Below, piece by piece: positions 56,171-63,815 of a stretch of 64,000 nucleotides of DNA. A program made the position numbers and the translations under genes. Location: contig JACKOB010000006.1 in assembly GCA_024234575.1 (NCBI GenBank), positions 279,888-343,887 on the forward strand, given 5' to 3'. The notes under the pieces were generated by a model. It did no database searches, had not been told where the DNA came from, and was given only the letters and a program-made list of their open reading frames with translations. The DNA comes from Hahellaceae bacterium (GTDB lineage Bacteria > Pseudomonadota > Gammaproteobacteria > Pseudomonadales > Oleiphilaceae). The stretch's first letter is position 1; every line of letters begins with the position of its first letter.

Positions 56171-56196
56171 TATAGTGATCAAAACTTGGCACTATA
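56171..56196. promoter_or_regulatory. Inverted repeat TATAGTG-N12-CACTATA before old yellow enzyme
   Basis: TATAGTG (56171-56177) and CACTATA (56190-56196) are perfect inverted repeats about 50 bases before the OYE start. They share the TAGTG core with the upstream repeats, so this may be a second operator overlapping the OYE promoter. Confidence 0.45.
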
Positions 56197-56242
56197 AAGT
56201 TAACGAAATAAGCCACTGCTAAAGACACACCAGGAGCACGCA

Positions 56243-57355
56243 ATGAGCACGAATACCGGCCGACTGTTTACCCCTTTTAACGTTAAATCACTATCGTTGA
56301 GAAACAGGGTTGTCATGGCACCTATGACGCGCACCTTCTCGCCAGGTTATGTGCCCACCGAAGATGTTGCCGCCTATTACGAGCGCCGCGCCAAAGCCGG
56401 TGTCGGGTTGATCATTACAGAAGGTACGACGGTACCCCATAAAGCAGCGAATGGCTACGAGCGTGTTCCTGCTTTTCATGGTGAAAAGGCCCTGGCAGGC
56501 TGGAAGCTGGTAGTAGACCGCGTACATGCTGCAGGCGGGCAGATTATTCCTCAACTATGGCACGTGGGGGCCATCCGCAAGGCAGGGGTTGGGCCGGACA
56601 AAGACGTACCAGGATATAGCCCAAGTGGCTTGTATAAGCCAGGCAAAGCATCCGGCGTTGCCATGAGCAAAGAAGATATTACAGACGTGGTAAATGCCTT
56701 TCGCGACGCGGCAGTATCGGCGAAATCTCTGGGGTTTGATGGGCTAGAAGTGCATGGTGCGCATGGTTACCTGGTAGATCAGTTTTTCTGGGAAGGCACT
56801 AATCAGCGCACCGATGAATACGGCGGCAGTATTGCTAACCGGTCCCGCTTTGCCTGCGAAATCGTTCGCGCTATTCGCGCCGCCACAGGCGATGATTTTG
56901 CCATCGTGTTTCGGTTCTCCCAGTGGAAGCAACAAGATTACGACGCCAAACTTGCCCGAAATCCAGAAGAATTGAAGCAGTTTCTGCAGCCATTAGTTGA
57001 TGCCGGAGTGGATGTTTTTCATTGCAGTACACGTCGCTTTTGGGAGCCTGAGTTTGAAAACTCTGAACTGAATCTGGCTGGCTGGACGAAAGAACTGACT
57101 GGCAAGCCCGCCATGACGGTTGGTAGCGTCGGACTGGATGGTGACTTTGTAGGTGAGGGCAATTTTGATATGACCTCCGCAGCCAACCCGGCAGGCATCG
57201 AGAATCTTACCGAGCGCATGGAAAAGGGTGAGTTTGATTTAGTTGCCGTGGGTCGAGCCTTATTAGTCGATCCTGAGTGGCTTGCAAAGATTAAAAATGG
57301 TGCTTTAAGTGACATTAAACCCTATACAAAAGATGCACTTATGTCTCTTAGCTAA
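56243..57355 (+). CDS. Old yellow enzyme family NADH:flavin oxidoreductase
   Basis: A 370-residue FMN enzyme with a TIM barrel. Motifs: NRVVMAPMTRTFS near the N-terminus, PQLWHVGA, the active-site HGAHGYLVDQFFW (about residues 171-183) and EYGGSIANRSRFACEI, and a C-terminal VAVGRALLVDPEWL phosphate-binding segment. The family reduces activated C=C bonds in enones and related compounds. Cotranscription with an acyl-CoA dehydrogenase gene 36 bases downstream suggests breakdown or detoxification of an unsaturated acid or ketone; that is inference. Confidence 0.9.
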   Translation: MSTNTGRLFTPFNVKSLSLRNRVVMAPMTRTFSPGYVPTEDVAAYYERRAKAGVGLIITEGTTVPHKAANGYERVPAFHGEKALAGWKLVVDRVHAAGGQIIPQLWHVGAIRKAGVGPDKDVPGYSPSGLYKPGKASGVAMSKEDITDVVNAFRDAAVSAKSLGFDGLEVHGAHGYLVDQFFWEGTNQRTDEYGGSIANRSRFACEIVRAIRAATGDDFAIVFRFSQWKQQDYDAKLARNPEELKQFLQPLVDAGVDVFHCSTRRFWEPEFENSELNLAGWTKELTGKPAMTVGSVGLDGDFVGEGNFDMTSAANPAGIENLTERMEKGEFDLVAVGRALLVDPEWLAKIKNGALSDIKPYTKDALMSLS

Positions 57356-57391
57356 AGTAGCAAGTTATCCTTGAGAAGGCCCGGAGCTAAC

Positions 57392-59209
57392 ATGAAAACC
57401 TTGATTGATCGACAGACCCTGCAGTTTTTAGTACATGATTTATTGGAAGTAGAATCGCTATGCGAACGTCCGGCATTTGTCGATCATTCGCCAGAAATAT
57501 TTCAGTCGGTCATCGACACCGCCGAAACCATTGCGACTAAATATTTTGCCGATCATAACGCCAAGGCAGATCAGAACGAGCCGGTTTTCGATGGTAAAAA
57601 GGTGACGATGATTCCCGAGGTTAAAATCGCGTACGAGCACTACGCAGACGCCGGCTTTTTAGGCGCGACTTTTTCGGCAGAGCTGGGAGGTATGGCATTA
57701 CCAAAGCTAGTTAACAGTGCTGCCCAGTCTTATTTTTTATCTGCCAATCCTTCGACTGTTGCCTATCCGTTTCTTACTTCTGCCGCTGCAGGCGTCATAG
57801 AAAAATTTGGCAGCCAAGAACAAAAAGACCGCTTCCTGCGGCCGATGCTGGCAGGTCGGTACACCGGTACCATGGCACTGACTGAGCCAGATGTGGGGTC
57901 ATCGCTGGGGGATCTGCGTACCTCTGCCACCCCCGCTAAAGATGGCACTTATCTGATCAAGGGCCACAAAATGTACATCTCTGGTGGTGATCATGAGCTA
58001 TCCGAGAATATCGTACACCTTGTACTGGCAAGAATTAAAGGCGCCCCCAAAGGGGTGAAGGGCATATCGCTGTTTATCGTACCCAAAAAGCCCATCAGCG
58101 AAGAGGCAGAGGTATCCCTAACCGACAACGACGTTGTACTGGCCGGGCTGCTGCACAAGATGGGATACCGGGGCACGACATCAACCGTATTAAATTTTGG
58201 CGAAAATGACCGTTGTGTCGGCTATTTGCTGGGTGAAGCAAATCACGGGCTGTCTTACATGTTCCAAATGATGAATGAAGCACGTATAGGGGTAGGGCTG
58301 GGCGCTGCGGTAATGGGCTACCGGGGCTTTTTAGAATCCCTCGACTACGCCAAACAGCGTACCCAGGGCAGGCTGCCTTCTAACAGAAACCCGGATTCAC
58401 CGCCGGTAGCGATTATTCAGCATGCCGATGTTAAAAAGATGCTGCTGCAACAAAAGTGTTATAGCGAGGGCGCGCTCGCGCTTTGTTTATATGCCTCTAA
58501 ACTGGTTGATGACCTGGAAACGCATGAAGACGACAAACAAAGAGAGTCTGCTTCCGAGTTGCTGGATTTGTTGACGCCTATCGTTAAAGCCTGGCCGTCA
58601 CACTATGGCCCACGAGCGAATGATTTGGCTATTCAGGTGCTGGCGGGGGCCGGGTACACAAAAGACTATCCGCTAGAGCAGCTTTATCGCGATAACCGTC
58701 TCAACCCTATTCACGAAGGCACCAACGGCATTCAGGCATTAGACCTGACCGGTCGTAAACTATGGCAAAAGGGCAGTCAGGGCTTAAAAGAATTAGCCAT
58801 GAGAGTGCAGGCAACCATTGACGAAGCCAAGGCATGTAAGCCTCTTGCCGCAAACGCCAATGCGGTAGCGGGCGTGTTGAAAGATCTGCAGCAAACTACT
58901 TTTCAGCTCGCTTCTGTATTACAGCAAAAAGGTCCTGAGTTGGCTTTGGCAAATGCCTCAGAATACCTCGATAGCTTTGGCGGGTTGGTGGTTGGTTGGC
59001 TATGGCTGGCGCAGGCGGTGAAGGCACAAGCGCTTCTCGATGAGCGTAAAAATGGCACCATGGGGCAGTACAGCGAAGCTTTTCTGCAGGGTAAAATACA
59101 AGCCTGTAATTTTTATATGAACACAGAATTGCCAAGGTTGGCGGCGCAATTGACTCACTTTAATACCTTTGACGATACCGCACTGGCGATGCAAGAGGCG
59201 TGGTTTTAA
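57392..59209 (+). CDS. Acyl-CoA dehydrogenase, large C-terminally extended type
   Basis: A 605-residue flavoprotein with the usual acyl-CoA dehydrogenase core: MALTEPDVGSSLGDLRTSA at about residues 155-173, and GAGYTKDYPLEQLYRDNR. The catalytic Glu lies in NPIHEGTNGIQALD at about 440-453. A C-terminal extension of about 130 residues is typical of the long-type enzymes of the AidB/FadE relatives that oxidise medium- to long-chain or 3-methylthiopropanoyl-CoA-like substrates. Substrate unknown. The ATG at 57392 has GGAG five bases upstream, better than the TTG at 57371. Confidence 0.9.
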   Translation: MKTLIDRQTLQFLVHDLLEVESLCERPAFVDHSPEIFQSVIDTAETIATKYFADHNAKADQNEPVFDGKKVTMIPEVKIAYEHYADAGFLGATFSAELGGMALPKLVNSAAQSYFLSANPSTVAYPFLTSAAAGVIEKFGSQEQKDRFLRPMLAGRYTGTMALTEPDVGSSLGDLRTSATPAKDGTYLIKGHKMYISGGDHELSENIVHLVLARIKGAPKGVKGISLFIVPKKPISEEAEVSLTDNDVVLAGLLHKMGYRGTTSTVLNFGENDRCVGYLLGEANHGLSYMFQMMNEARIGVGLGAAVMGYRGFLESLDYAKQRTQGRLPSNRNPDSPPVAIIQHADVKKMLLQQKCYSEGALALCLYASKLVDDLETHEDDKQRESASELLDLLTPIVKAWPSHYGPRANDLAIQVLAGAGYTKDYPLEQLYRDNRLNPIHEGTNGIQALDLTGRKLWQKGSQGLKELAMRVQATIDEAKACKPLAANANAVAGVLKDLQQTTFQLASVLQQKGPELALANASEYLDSFGGLVVGWLWLAQAVKAQALLDERKNGTMGQYSEAFLQGKIQACNFYMNTELPRLAAQLTHFNTFDDTALAMQEAWF

Positions 59210-59229
59210 TCGTTTAGTAAGACGATTAA
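59206..59229. terminator. Hairpin at the end of the acyl-CoA dehydrogenase gene
   Basis: TTAATCGT (59206-59213) is the inverted repeat of ACGATTAA (59222-59229), with an eight-base loop. It includes the dehydrogenase stop codon and the end of the ccdB-like frame. No T-run follows, so termination is only possible. Confidence 0.35.
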
Positions 59230-59622
59230 CATTGACTCGGTGCATACCCATGCAAAGGTGTGAACGTGCGAAGACCTGCGTTTTTCCGGGATATAGCGCA
59301 CACCGTTGCGGTACTCCGTTACGATACTCCGTTGCCGGTATTGTTCTAGAGGCTCTACCTCGGTTTTTAAAATTGACCTTGGCACAGTGGTCATTTGATT
59401 CGTCAGCAAAATATATTCAGTGCCATCAACTTGTACAATAGGACAACGCTCCTTAACGACGTTATTATTTACTTCAGATACTGTTGTTAAAGAGATAACT
59501 AGGCGTGAATGAAGTTCAATCAAAAGGTTGTTTTGTACATCTACAAAATAGGGGTATGTTTTCTTTGTGCCTTTGTCTTTATTCGCATACAGGGTAAATA
59601 AAAGGCGGTGCAAGTACACCAA
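59206..59622 (-). pseudogene. Decayed orphan CcdB-like toxin gene
   Basis: Up to 138 codons are open on the minus strand. Residues about 8-95 match the CcdB toxin family in order and spacing: LLFTLYANKDKG, TYPYFVDVQNNLL, RLVISL, CPIVQVDG, LLTNQMTTVPRSIL, then a Glu/Leu-rich helix. The expected C-terminus (hydrophobic helix ending FL-x2-GI) is replaced by sequence from an imperfect 13-base tandem repeat (about 59300-59342). No ATG or ribosome site precedes the homologous part, only TTG/GTG codons. No ccdA-like antitoxin gene precedes it, because that space is taken by the oppositely transcribed hydrolase. CcdB poisons DNA gyrase; this copy is probably inactive. Confidence 0.65.
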
Positions 59623-59656
59623 TCGCTCAGGGAGCGACGTTTAATGGAATGTAGCC

Positions 59657-60676
59657 ATGAATGTAATTAGTAGCGATGCAAAAAGCCCCCCGTGGGCGCA
59701 GCATCGCTTCGAGCCTGTTGGCTTGTTGCGCAATCGTCATGTGCAATCGATGCTGGCAAGCGCGAAATTTCGTAAATTAACCTATCTGCGACAAAAACAA
59801 ATTCTTGAAAAAAACAGCCAGGAGTTACTGCTACAAGGTGGTGATGATGTTGTTTTACATGCGCTGTATTCCCCATTAGATAAGTTATTTTCTAAAAGAT
59901 CTAAAGGTGTCGTAGTATTAATCCATGGCTGGGAAGGGAGTGCGCAGTCCGTCTATCTTTTATCTGCAGCGACAAGGTTGTATACCGCCGGGTACGATGT
60001 GGTGAGATTACACCTGCGTGATCACGGGCCTTCGCATCACCTTAATCGCGAACTTTTTCATGCCGCCAGGTTGTCGGAAGTCGTGACCGCACTTCATGAT
60101 CTGCAACAGAAACTGCCGCAAACCTCTCTGTTTTTGGCGGGCTTTTCATTGGGTGGAAACTTTGTTCTGCGTGTTGCGAGTGCAGCGCAGTCTGCTGGGC
60201 TCAGGTTTGCTAAATACATGGCTGTGAGTCCTGTTGCTGACCCCCTGCGAACCTACCAGGCAATCGAAGAAGGTGCAGATGTTTATCATCGTTACTTTGT
60301 AAAGAAGTGGAAAAGAAGCTTGCGTAAAAAACAAAAACATTTTCCAGACCTTATCTCTGAAGCAATGATTTCGAAACCGCAAAATCTAGGAGAAATGACG
60401 GATAGCTTCGTCAGACATCACACTGACTTTGGCAACAAAGAAAACTATTTCGAACAGTACAAACTTACCGCGACCCAGTTAAGCTTAATTAGCGCGCCCA
60501 CGCTTATCCTGGTATCTAAAGACGATCCTGTCATTCCCTATCAGGCATTTCCTGATCTATCCGAAAATCAACATATCTATTTAAGCATGCAGAACTTCGG
60601 TGGACATTGCGGTTTTGTTTCCAATTGGTCACTACACAGCTATACCGACGAATTAATGCTGCAGTTCTTTCAATAG
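59657..60676 (+). CDS. YheT-like alpha/beta hydrolase
   Basis: A 339-residue serine hydrolase of the COG0429 family. The start FEPVGLLRNRHVQSML is typical. The oxyanion segment VVLIHGWEGSA (about residues 86-96), nucleophile Ser in AGFSLGGNFVLR (about 163-174), Asp in VSKDDPVIP (about 290) and His in NFGGHCGF (about 318) complete the catalytic triad. Substrate unknown; relatives are esterases. It lies between the ccdB remnant and the RimB-RimK fusion gene. A 6-base hairpin (59623-59637) sits just upstream. Confidence 0.88.
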   Translation: MNVISSDAKSPPWAQHRFEPVGLLRNRHVQSMLASAKFRKLTYLRQKQILEKNSQELLLQGGDDVVLHALYSPLDKLFSKRSKGVVVLIHGWEGSAQSVYLLSAATRLYTAGYDVVRLHLRDHGPSHHLNRELFHAARLSEVVTALHDLQQKLPQTSLFLAGFSLGGNFVLRVASAAQSAGLRFAKYMAVSPVADPLRTYQAIEEGADVYHRYFVKKWKRSLRKKQKHFPDLISEAMISKPQNLGEMTDSFVRHHTDFGNKENYFEQYKLTATQLSLISAPTLILVSKDDPVIPYQAFPDLSENQHIYLSMQNFGGHCGFVSNWSLHSYTDELMLQFFQ

Positions 60677-60832
60677 CCAATAAGGGTTTGAACGGATTTC
60701 TTGCACAAACGACGGGTCTCACGCATTATTATCGCTAAATTAATTTAGTTGTTATTGGGTTGGAGCGGGGTTAAGGGTGGTAAACAACCATTTTCCGTTA
60801 CTGCCTCTCATTCAGCTCGCAGAGAAGAGATA

Positions 60833-62251
60833 ATGACCGAAGCGAAGAAAAAAGTAATTGTTGGCTCAGAAGAGTGGTGTGCATTTCCTGGCATTGGTAT
60901 TCCCGCCATAAAAGCCCGCGTCGACTCTGGCGCTAAAACCTCGTCTATTCACGCTTTTAATATCGAAACCTTTCGCCGGGAAGGCGTTTTGTGGGTAAGT
61001 TTTGAGGTTCACCCGCTACAGGGTAATCGTAAAACTGTCATCCGCTGTGAGCGTCCGGTTGTGGATAAACGCAAAATCAAAAGCTCTAGCGGTGTCGCTG
61101 AGACACGATACGTGATTGCCGTGACCATGAAAATGGGACAAGAAACCTGGGATGTAGAACTAACCTTAGCCAACCGCGACTCGATGGGGTACCGCATGCT
61201 CTTAGGGCGTGAGGCAATGAATGGCCGGTTACTTGTCGACCCATCCGCCAGTTTTATTATGGGTGAACCCTCCGCAGAAAAGCTCAATGAATGCTATGGC
61301 AAACCACTTGCGAAAAAGCATGGTCTTAAAATCGGGTTACTTGCCAGCGACATCGATCTCTACAGCAACCAGCGTCTGCTTGAAGCCGGTGAAGAACGCG
61401 GTCACGATCTTTATTTTTTAAATATTAAACACTGCTATATGAAAGTGGATGATATCGAGCCCGAAGTTCATTTCAGGGGCGGCACCGTATTACGGGACCT
61501 CGACGCGATCATCACCCGCATTCGCCCAAGTGCTACATTCTATGGTTGTGCCATCGCCCGCCAGTTTGAAAGTATGGGGATTTTCACCACAAACTCTGCT
61601 GCCGCCATCAGCCAGTCACGAGACAAGTTATTATCGTTACAGATGCTGTTAAAGAATGGCATTAGTATTCCCACCACAGGCTTTGCCGATTCACCTATGG
61701 ATACGGGCGATCTGATAGAAATGGTCGGCGGCGCACCGCTGATTATTAAACTGATGGAAGGCGCACAGGGCAAGGGTGTCGTACTGGCAGAAACCGTCAA
61801 AGCGGCAGAAAGCGTGATAGATACGATTAAATCGTTAGATGCCAATTTGTTGGTGCAAGAATTTATTCAAGAAGCAAATGGAAAAGACTTACGTTGCTTC
61901 GTTATCGACGGCAAGGTTGTCGCTGCAATTGAACGATCAGCAGCGCCCGGGGACTTTAGGGCCAATCTGCATCAGGGAGGCTCTGCAAAAGTCGCTAAGA
62001 TAACCACAGAAGAGCGCAAACTGGCAATAAAAGCCGCCAAAGTTCTAGGTTTGCAAGTGGCGGGTGTTGACATCATTCGGTCGAAACGCGGGCCGTTATT
62101 GTTGGATGTGAATAGCTCACCGGGCTTAGAAGGAATTGAAACCGCAACCGGCAAAGACATCGCCGGAATGGTAATCGCCTCTATCGAGGCCAAGCTTGAA
62201 TGGAAGCGGGAAGTAGGTAAAGCCTACCATAGCGAAGGCTCACGCTCTTAA
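60833..62251 (+). CDS. RimB-RimK fusion: zinc protease-like domain plus glutamate ligase
   Basis: A 472-residue two-domain protein. The N-terminal domain (about residues 8-145) is of the RimB / ATP-dependent zinc protease-like family with a retropepsin-like fold, marked by ARVDSGAKTSSIHA (D31-S-G-A) and MLLGREAM. The C-terminal domain (about 165-455) is an ATP-grasp ligase like RimK: KLMEGAQGKGVVLAE, EFIQEANGKDLRCFVIDG, and VAGVDIIRSKRGPLLLDVNSSPG. RimK adds glutamates to ribosomal protein S6, and RimB-type proteins cut such tails; a fusion would hold both activities. The start at 60833 has GAAGAGAT upstream; in-frame codons back to 60749 add nothing recognisable. It may equally act on another target. 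Confidence 0.85.
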   Translation: MTEAKKKVIVGSEEWCAFPGIGIPAIKARVDSGAKTSSIHAFNIETFRREGVLWVSFEVHPLQGNRKTVIRCERPVVDKRKIKSSSGVAETRYVIAVTMKMGQETWDVELTLANRDSMGYRMLLGREAMNGRLLVDPSASFIMGEPSAEKLNECYGKPLAKKHGLKIGLLASDIDLYSNQRLLEAGEERGHDLYFLNIKHCYMKVDDIEPEVHFRGGTVLRDLDAIITRIRPSATFYGCAIARQFESMGIFTTNSAAAISQSRDKLLSLQMLLKNGISIPTTGFADSPMDTGDLIEMVGGAPLIIKLMEGAQGKGVVLAETVKAAESVIDTIKSLDANLLVQEFIQEANGKDLRCFVIDGKVVAAIERSAAPGDFRANLHQGGSAKVAKITTEERKLAIKAAKVLGLQVAGVDIIRSKRGPLLLDVNSSPGLEGIETATGKDIAGMVIASIEAKLEWKREVGKAYHSEGSRS

Positions 62252-62258
62252 AGTTAAC

Positions 62259-62281
62259 TGAGGGGCTCGCTGCGCCCCTCA
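62259..62281. terminator. Hairpin between rimK-like gene and integrase
   Basis: TGAGGGGC (62259-62266) pairs with GCCCCTCA (62274-62281) over a seven-base loop, between two convergent genes. The stem is G/C rich, but no T-run follows on the plus strand. Confidence 0.55.
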
Positions 62282-62306
62282 ACCACCTTAGGCCTTGTCG
62301 TCAATT

Positions 62307-63698
62307 TTATAAAAAATCTAACGGGCTGGAAGTTTTACCTTTTGCAAAATTCGCTGTGTGCGTGTAGATCATCGTTGTGGAAACATCACTGTGTCCCAAC
62401 AGTTCTTGTACCGTACGAATATCCATCCCACGTTCCAATAAATGCGTCGCGTAGCTATGCCGAAAGGTATGGCAAGACACCCGCTTACTAATCTCAACTT
62501 TTCGCGAAACTGTACGCACCGCTTTTTGTAAAGTTGACTCATGAATATGATGCCGTCTCACGGCTCCACTTTTCGGGTCTACCGAGTGTTTAGCGCTGGG
62601 AAACACATACTGCCACACCCATTGCTTGTCAGATTTACCGTATTTTTTTACCAGATCAGCAGACATATAAGTGCTGCCCAGGCCATTACTTAGATCCTCG
62701 GTGTGTTGTACCTTAATCGACGCCATGTGCGACCGAATTGGCTCGACCAACTTAACCGGCAATGGCACAACGCGCTCTTTATTTCCCTTAGCATTGCGAA
62801 TAATAATCTGCTGATAGCCAAAATCGATATCTTGTACACGCAAACGAACGGCCTCCATCAAACGCAAGCCGCACCCGTACATTAACTGTACAAGCAGAGA
62901 CTGAACTCCGTTAAGCTCGTCTAATATTCGAGACAGCTCTTGCGTAGTAAGTACAACAGGCACCTTTGTACGTGGGCGAGATTTTACAAACTGACGCACA
63001 TCCCCCAGGTCTCTATCAAGAACGGCTTTAAAGTAAAAAGAGATCGCATTGAGAACAATCGCTTGCGTCGCCGGCGCGACTTCTCGATCTAACGCCAAGT
63101 ATGAGAGGTAATCCAAAACATCTTTGTTAGAAAGCGCGTCGTAGTTTTTTACTTGCGTGTAGTTAAAAAAACGGTTTAACCAATGTGTATAAGTGGATTC
63201 AGTTCGAATGCTATAGTTTTTAAGACGCACCTTTTTAATTACTTTGTCTAGCTCATCGGTATGATTATCATCTGAGCTGTCGGTTTGCGTTGGTGAGTCA
63301 GTCGAAGCATCGGCTGCTGTAACAGTGGTGACTTTGAAATTATTTCGGGCTACGGTAGGATGCGTTGGCTCAAGATCTTTACAAGACATCTTCCAAAAGT
63401 CCCAATCAATTTCTTTGTAAATAGGTGACCGGATTGTCTGGAAGAGTAGTTTTATAGCATCCATTTCTTGGCGCTTTACATAGGCGCTGACATTGGGTGA
63501 ATTTATCCTTAGTTTAAAATAGTCGGATACGTCTTGTGTCGTATGGTCCTTAAGCCGTATATTTTTATGACTTTTTATGTACCATTCACAGTGTCTAACG
63601 TAATAAGAGAAAAGGTTTGGGGCAATTCCCGATTGTTGCAAAGTGATTAAATAGTTGTCCCAGAAGCGCTGCTCACGCTCATCTTTGAAATGAAGCAC
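62307..63698 (-). CDS. intI: Integron integrase (IntI-like tyrosine recombinase), N-terminally extended
   Basis: A 463-residue tyrosine recombinase. The catalytic domain has Arg279 (GCGLRLMEAVRL), Lys304 or Lys307 (NAKGNKER), His410-x2-Arg413 (CHTFRHSYATH), His436 (LLGHSD) and nucleophile Tyr445 (TTMIYTH). The insert specific to integron integrases is present as KYGKSDKQWVWQYVFPS (352-368) followed by RRHHIHESTLQKAV, and the protein ends SPLDFL. Ordinary IntI proteins have about 320-340 residues. Here residues 1-120 add what looks like a second core-binding domain (FWDNYL, YYVRHCEWYI, DWDFW), joined by a Thr/Ser/Asp-rich linker (123-149) to the usual one (150-232). GTG start with AAGGA seven bases upstream. 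It is divergent from a candidate attI site and cassette. Confidence 0.9.
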   Translation of the reverse strand: MLHFKDEREQRFWDNYLITLQQSGIAPNLFSYYVRHCEWYIKSHKNIRLKDHTTQDVSDYFKLRINSPNVSAYVKRQEMDAIKLLFQTIRSPIYKEIDWDFWKMSCKDLEPTHPTVARNNFKVTTVTAADASTDSPTQTDSSDDNHTDELDKVIKKVRLKNYSIRTESTYTHWLNRFFNYTQVKNYDALSNKDVLDYLSYLALDREVAPATQAIVLNAISFYFKAVLDRDLGDVRQFVKSRPRTKVPVVLTTQELSRILDELNGVQSLLVQLMYGCGLRLMEAVRLRVQDIDFGYQQIIIRNAKGNKERVVPLPVKLVEPIRSHMASIKVQHTEDLSNGLGSTYMSADLVKKYGKSDKQWVWQYVFPSAKHSVDPKSGAVRRHHIHESTLQKAVRTVSRKVEISKRVSCHTFRHSYATHLLERGMDIRTVQELLGHSDVSTTMIYTHTANFAKGKTSSPLDFL

Positions 63699-63746
63699 AA
63701 TTAATTCCTTTTAAAATGGTTACAATCCTTTGTAAACTCGGTTTGG

Positions 63747-63775
63747 ATTATACGGATTCCGTCTATTCCAGTAAA
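63747..63775 (-). promoter_or_regulatory. Candidate promoter of the integrase gene
   Basis: On the minus strand TTTACT (63770-63775) and TATAAT (63747-63752) are spaced by 17 bases. The -10 is perfect and the -35 matches four of six. The leader to the GTG would be about 40 bases. No LexA box (CTGT-N8-ACAG) is seen across it, unlike many integrase promoters. Confidence 0.6.
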
Positions 63776-63791
63776 TCAGGGAATCCGTCTA
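63758..63791 (+). repeat. Direct repeats TCCGTCTA in the candidate attI region
   Basis: TCCGTCTA occurs at 63758-63765 and 63784-63791, 26 bases apart, each within a (G)(A/T)(A/T)TCCGTCTA(A/T)T context. In known attI sites, direct repeats upstream of the core bind the integrase; position and orientation here fit that role. Confidence 0.45.
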
Positions 63792-63798
63792 ATAAACT

Positions 63799-63805
63799 GT
63801 TAGGT
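63799..63805 (+). other. Candidate attI recombination core site
   Basis: GTTAGGT matches the integron core consensus GTTRRRY exactly. It lies 101 bases from the integrase start on its upstream side, where attI is found in integrons, and is followed after ten bases by the ATG of a plus-strand ORF. Crossover would occur between G63799 and T63800. The AGGTGA that overlaps it is also the best ribosome site for that ORF. Confidence 0.6.
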
Positions 63806-63815
63806 GAATAGAAAT

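Noticed and set aside
57371..57391. TTG start giving seven extra residues on the acyl-CoA dehydrogenase
   Set aside because: The ATG at 57392 has GGAG at ideal spacing, and the added residues have no family support.
63699..63799. Cassette promoter Pc on the plus strand within the attI region
   Set aside because: Candidate hexamers (for example TTGTAA or TTACAA with downstream TA-rich boxes) have wrong spacing, so no promoter could be supported.
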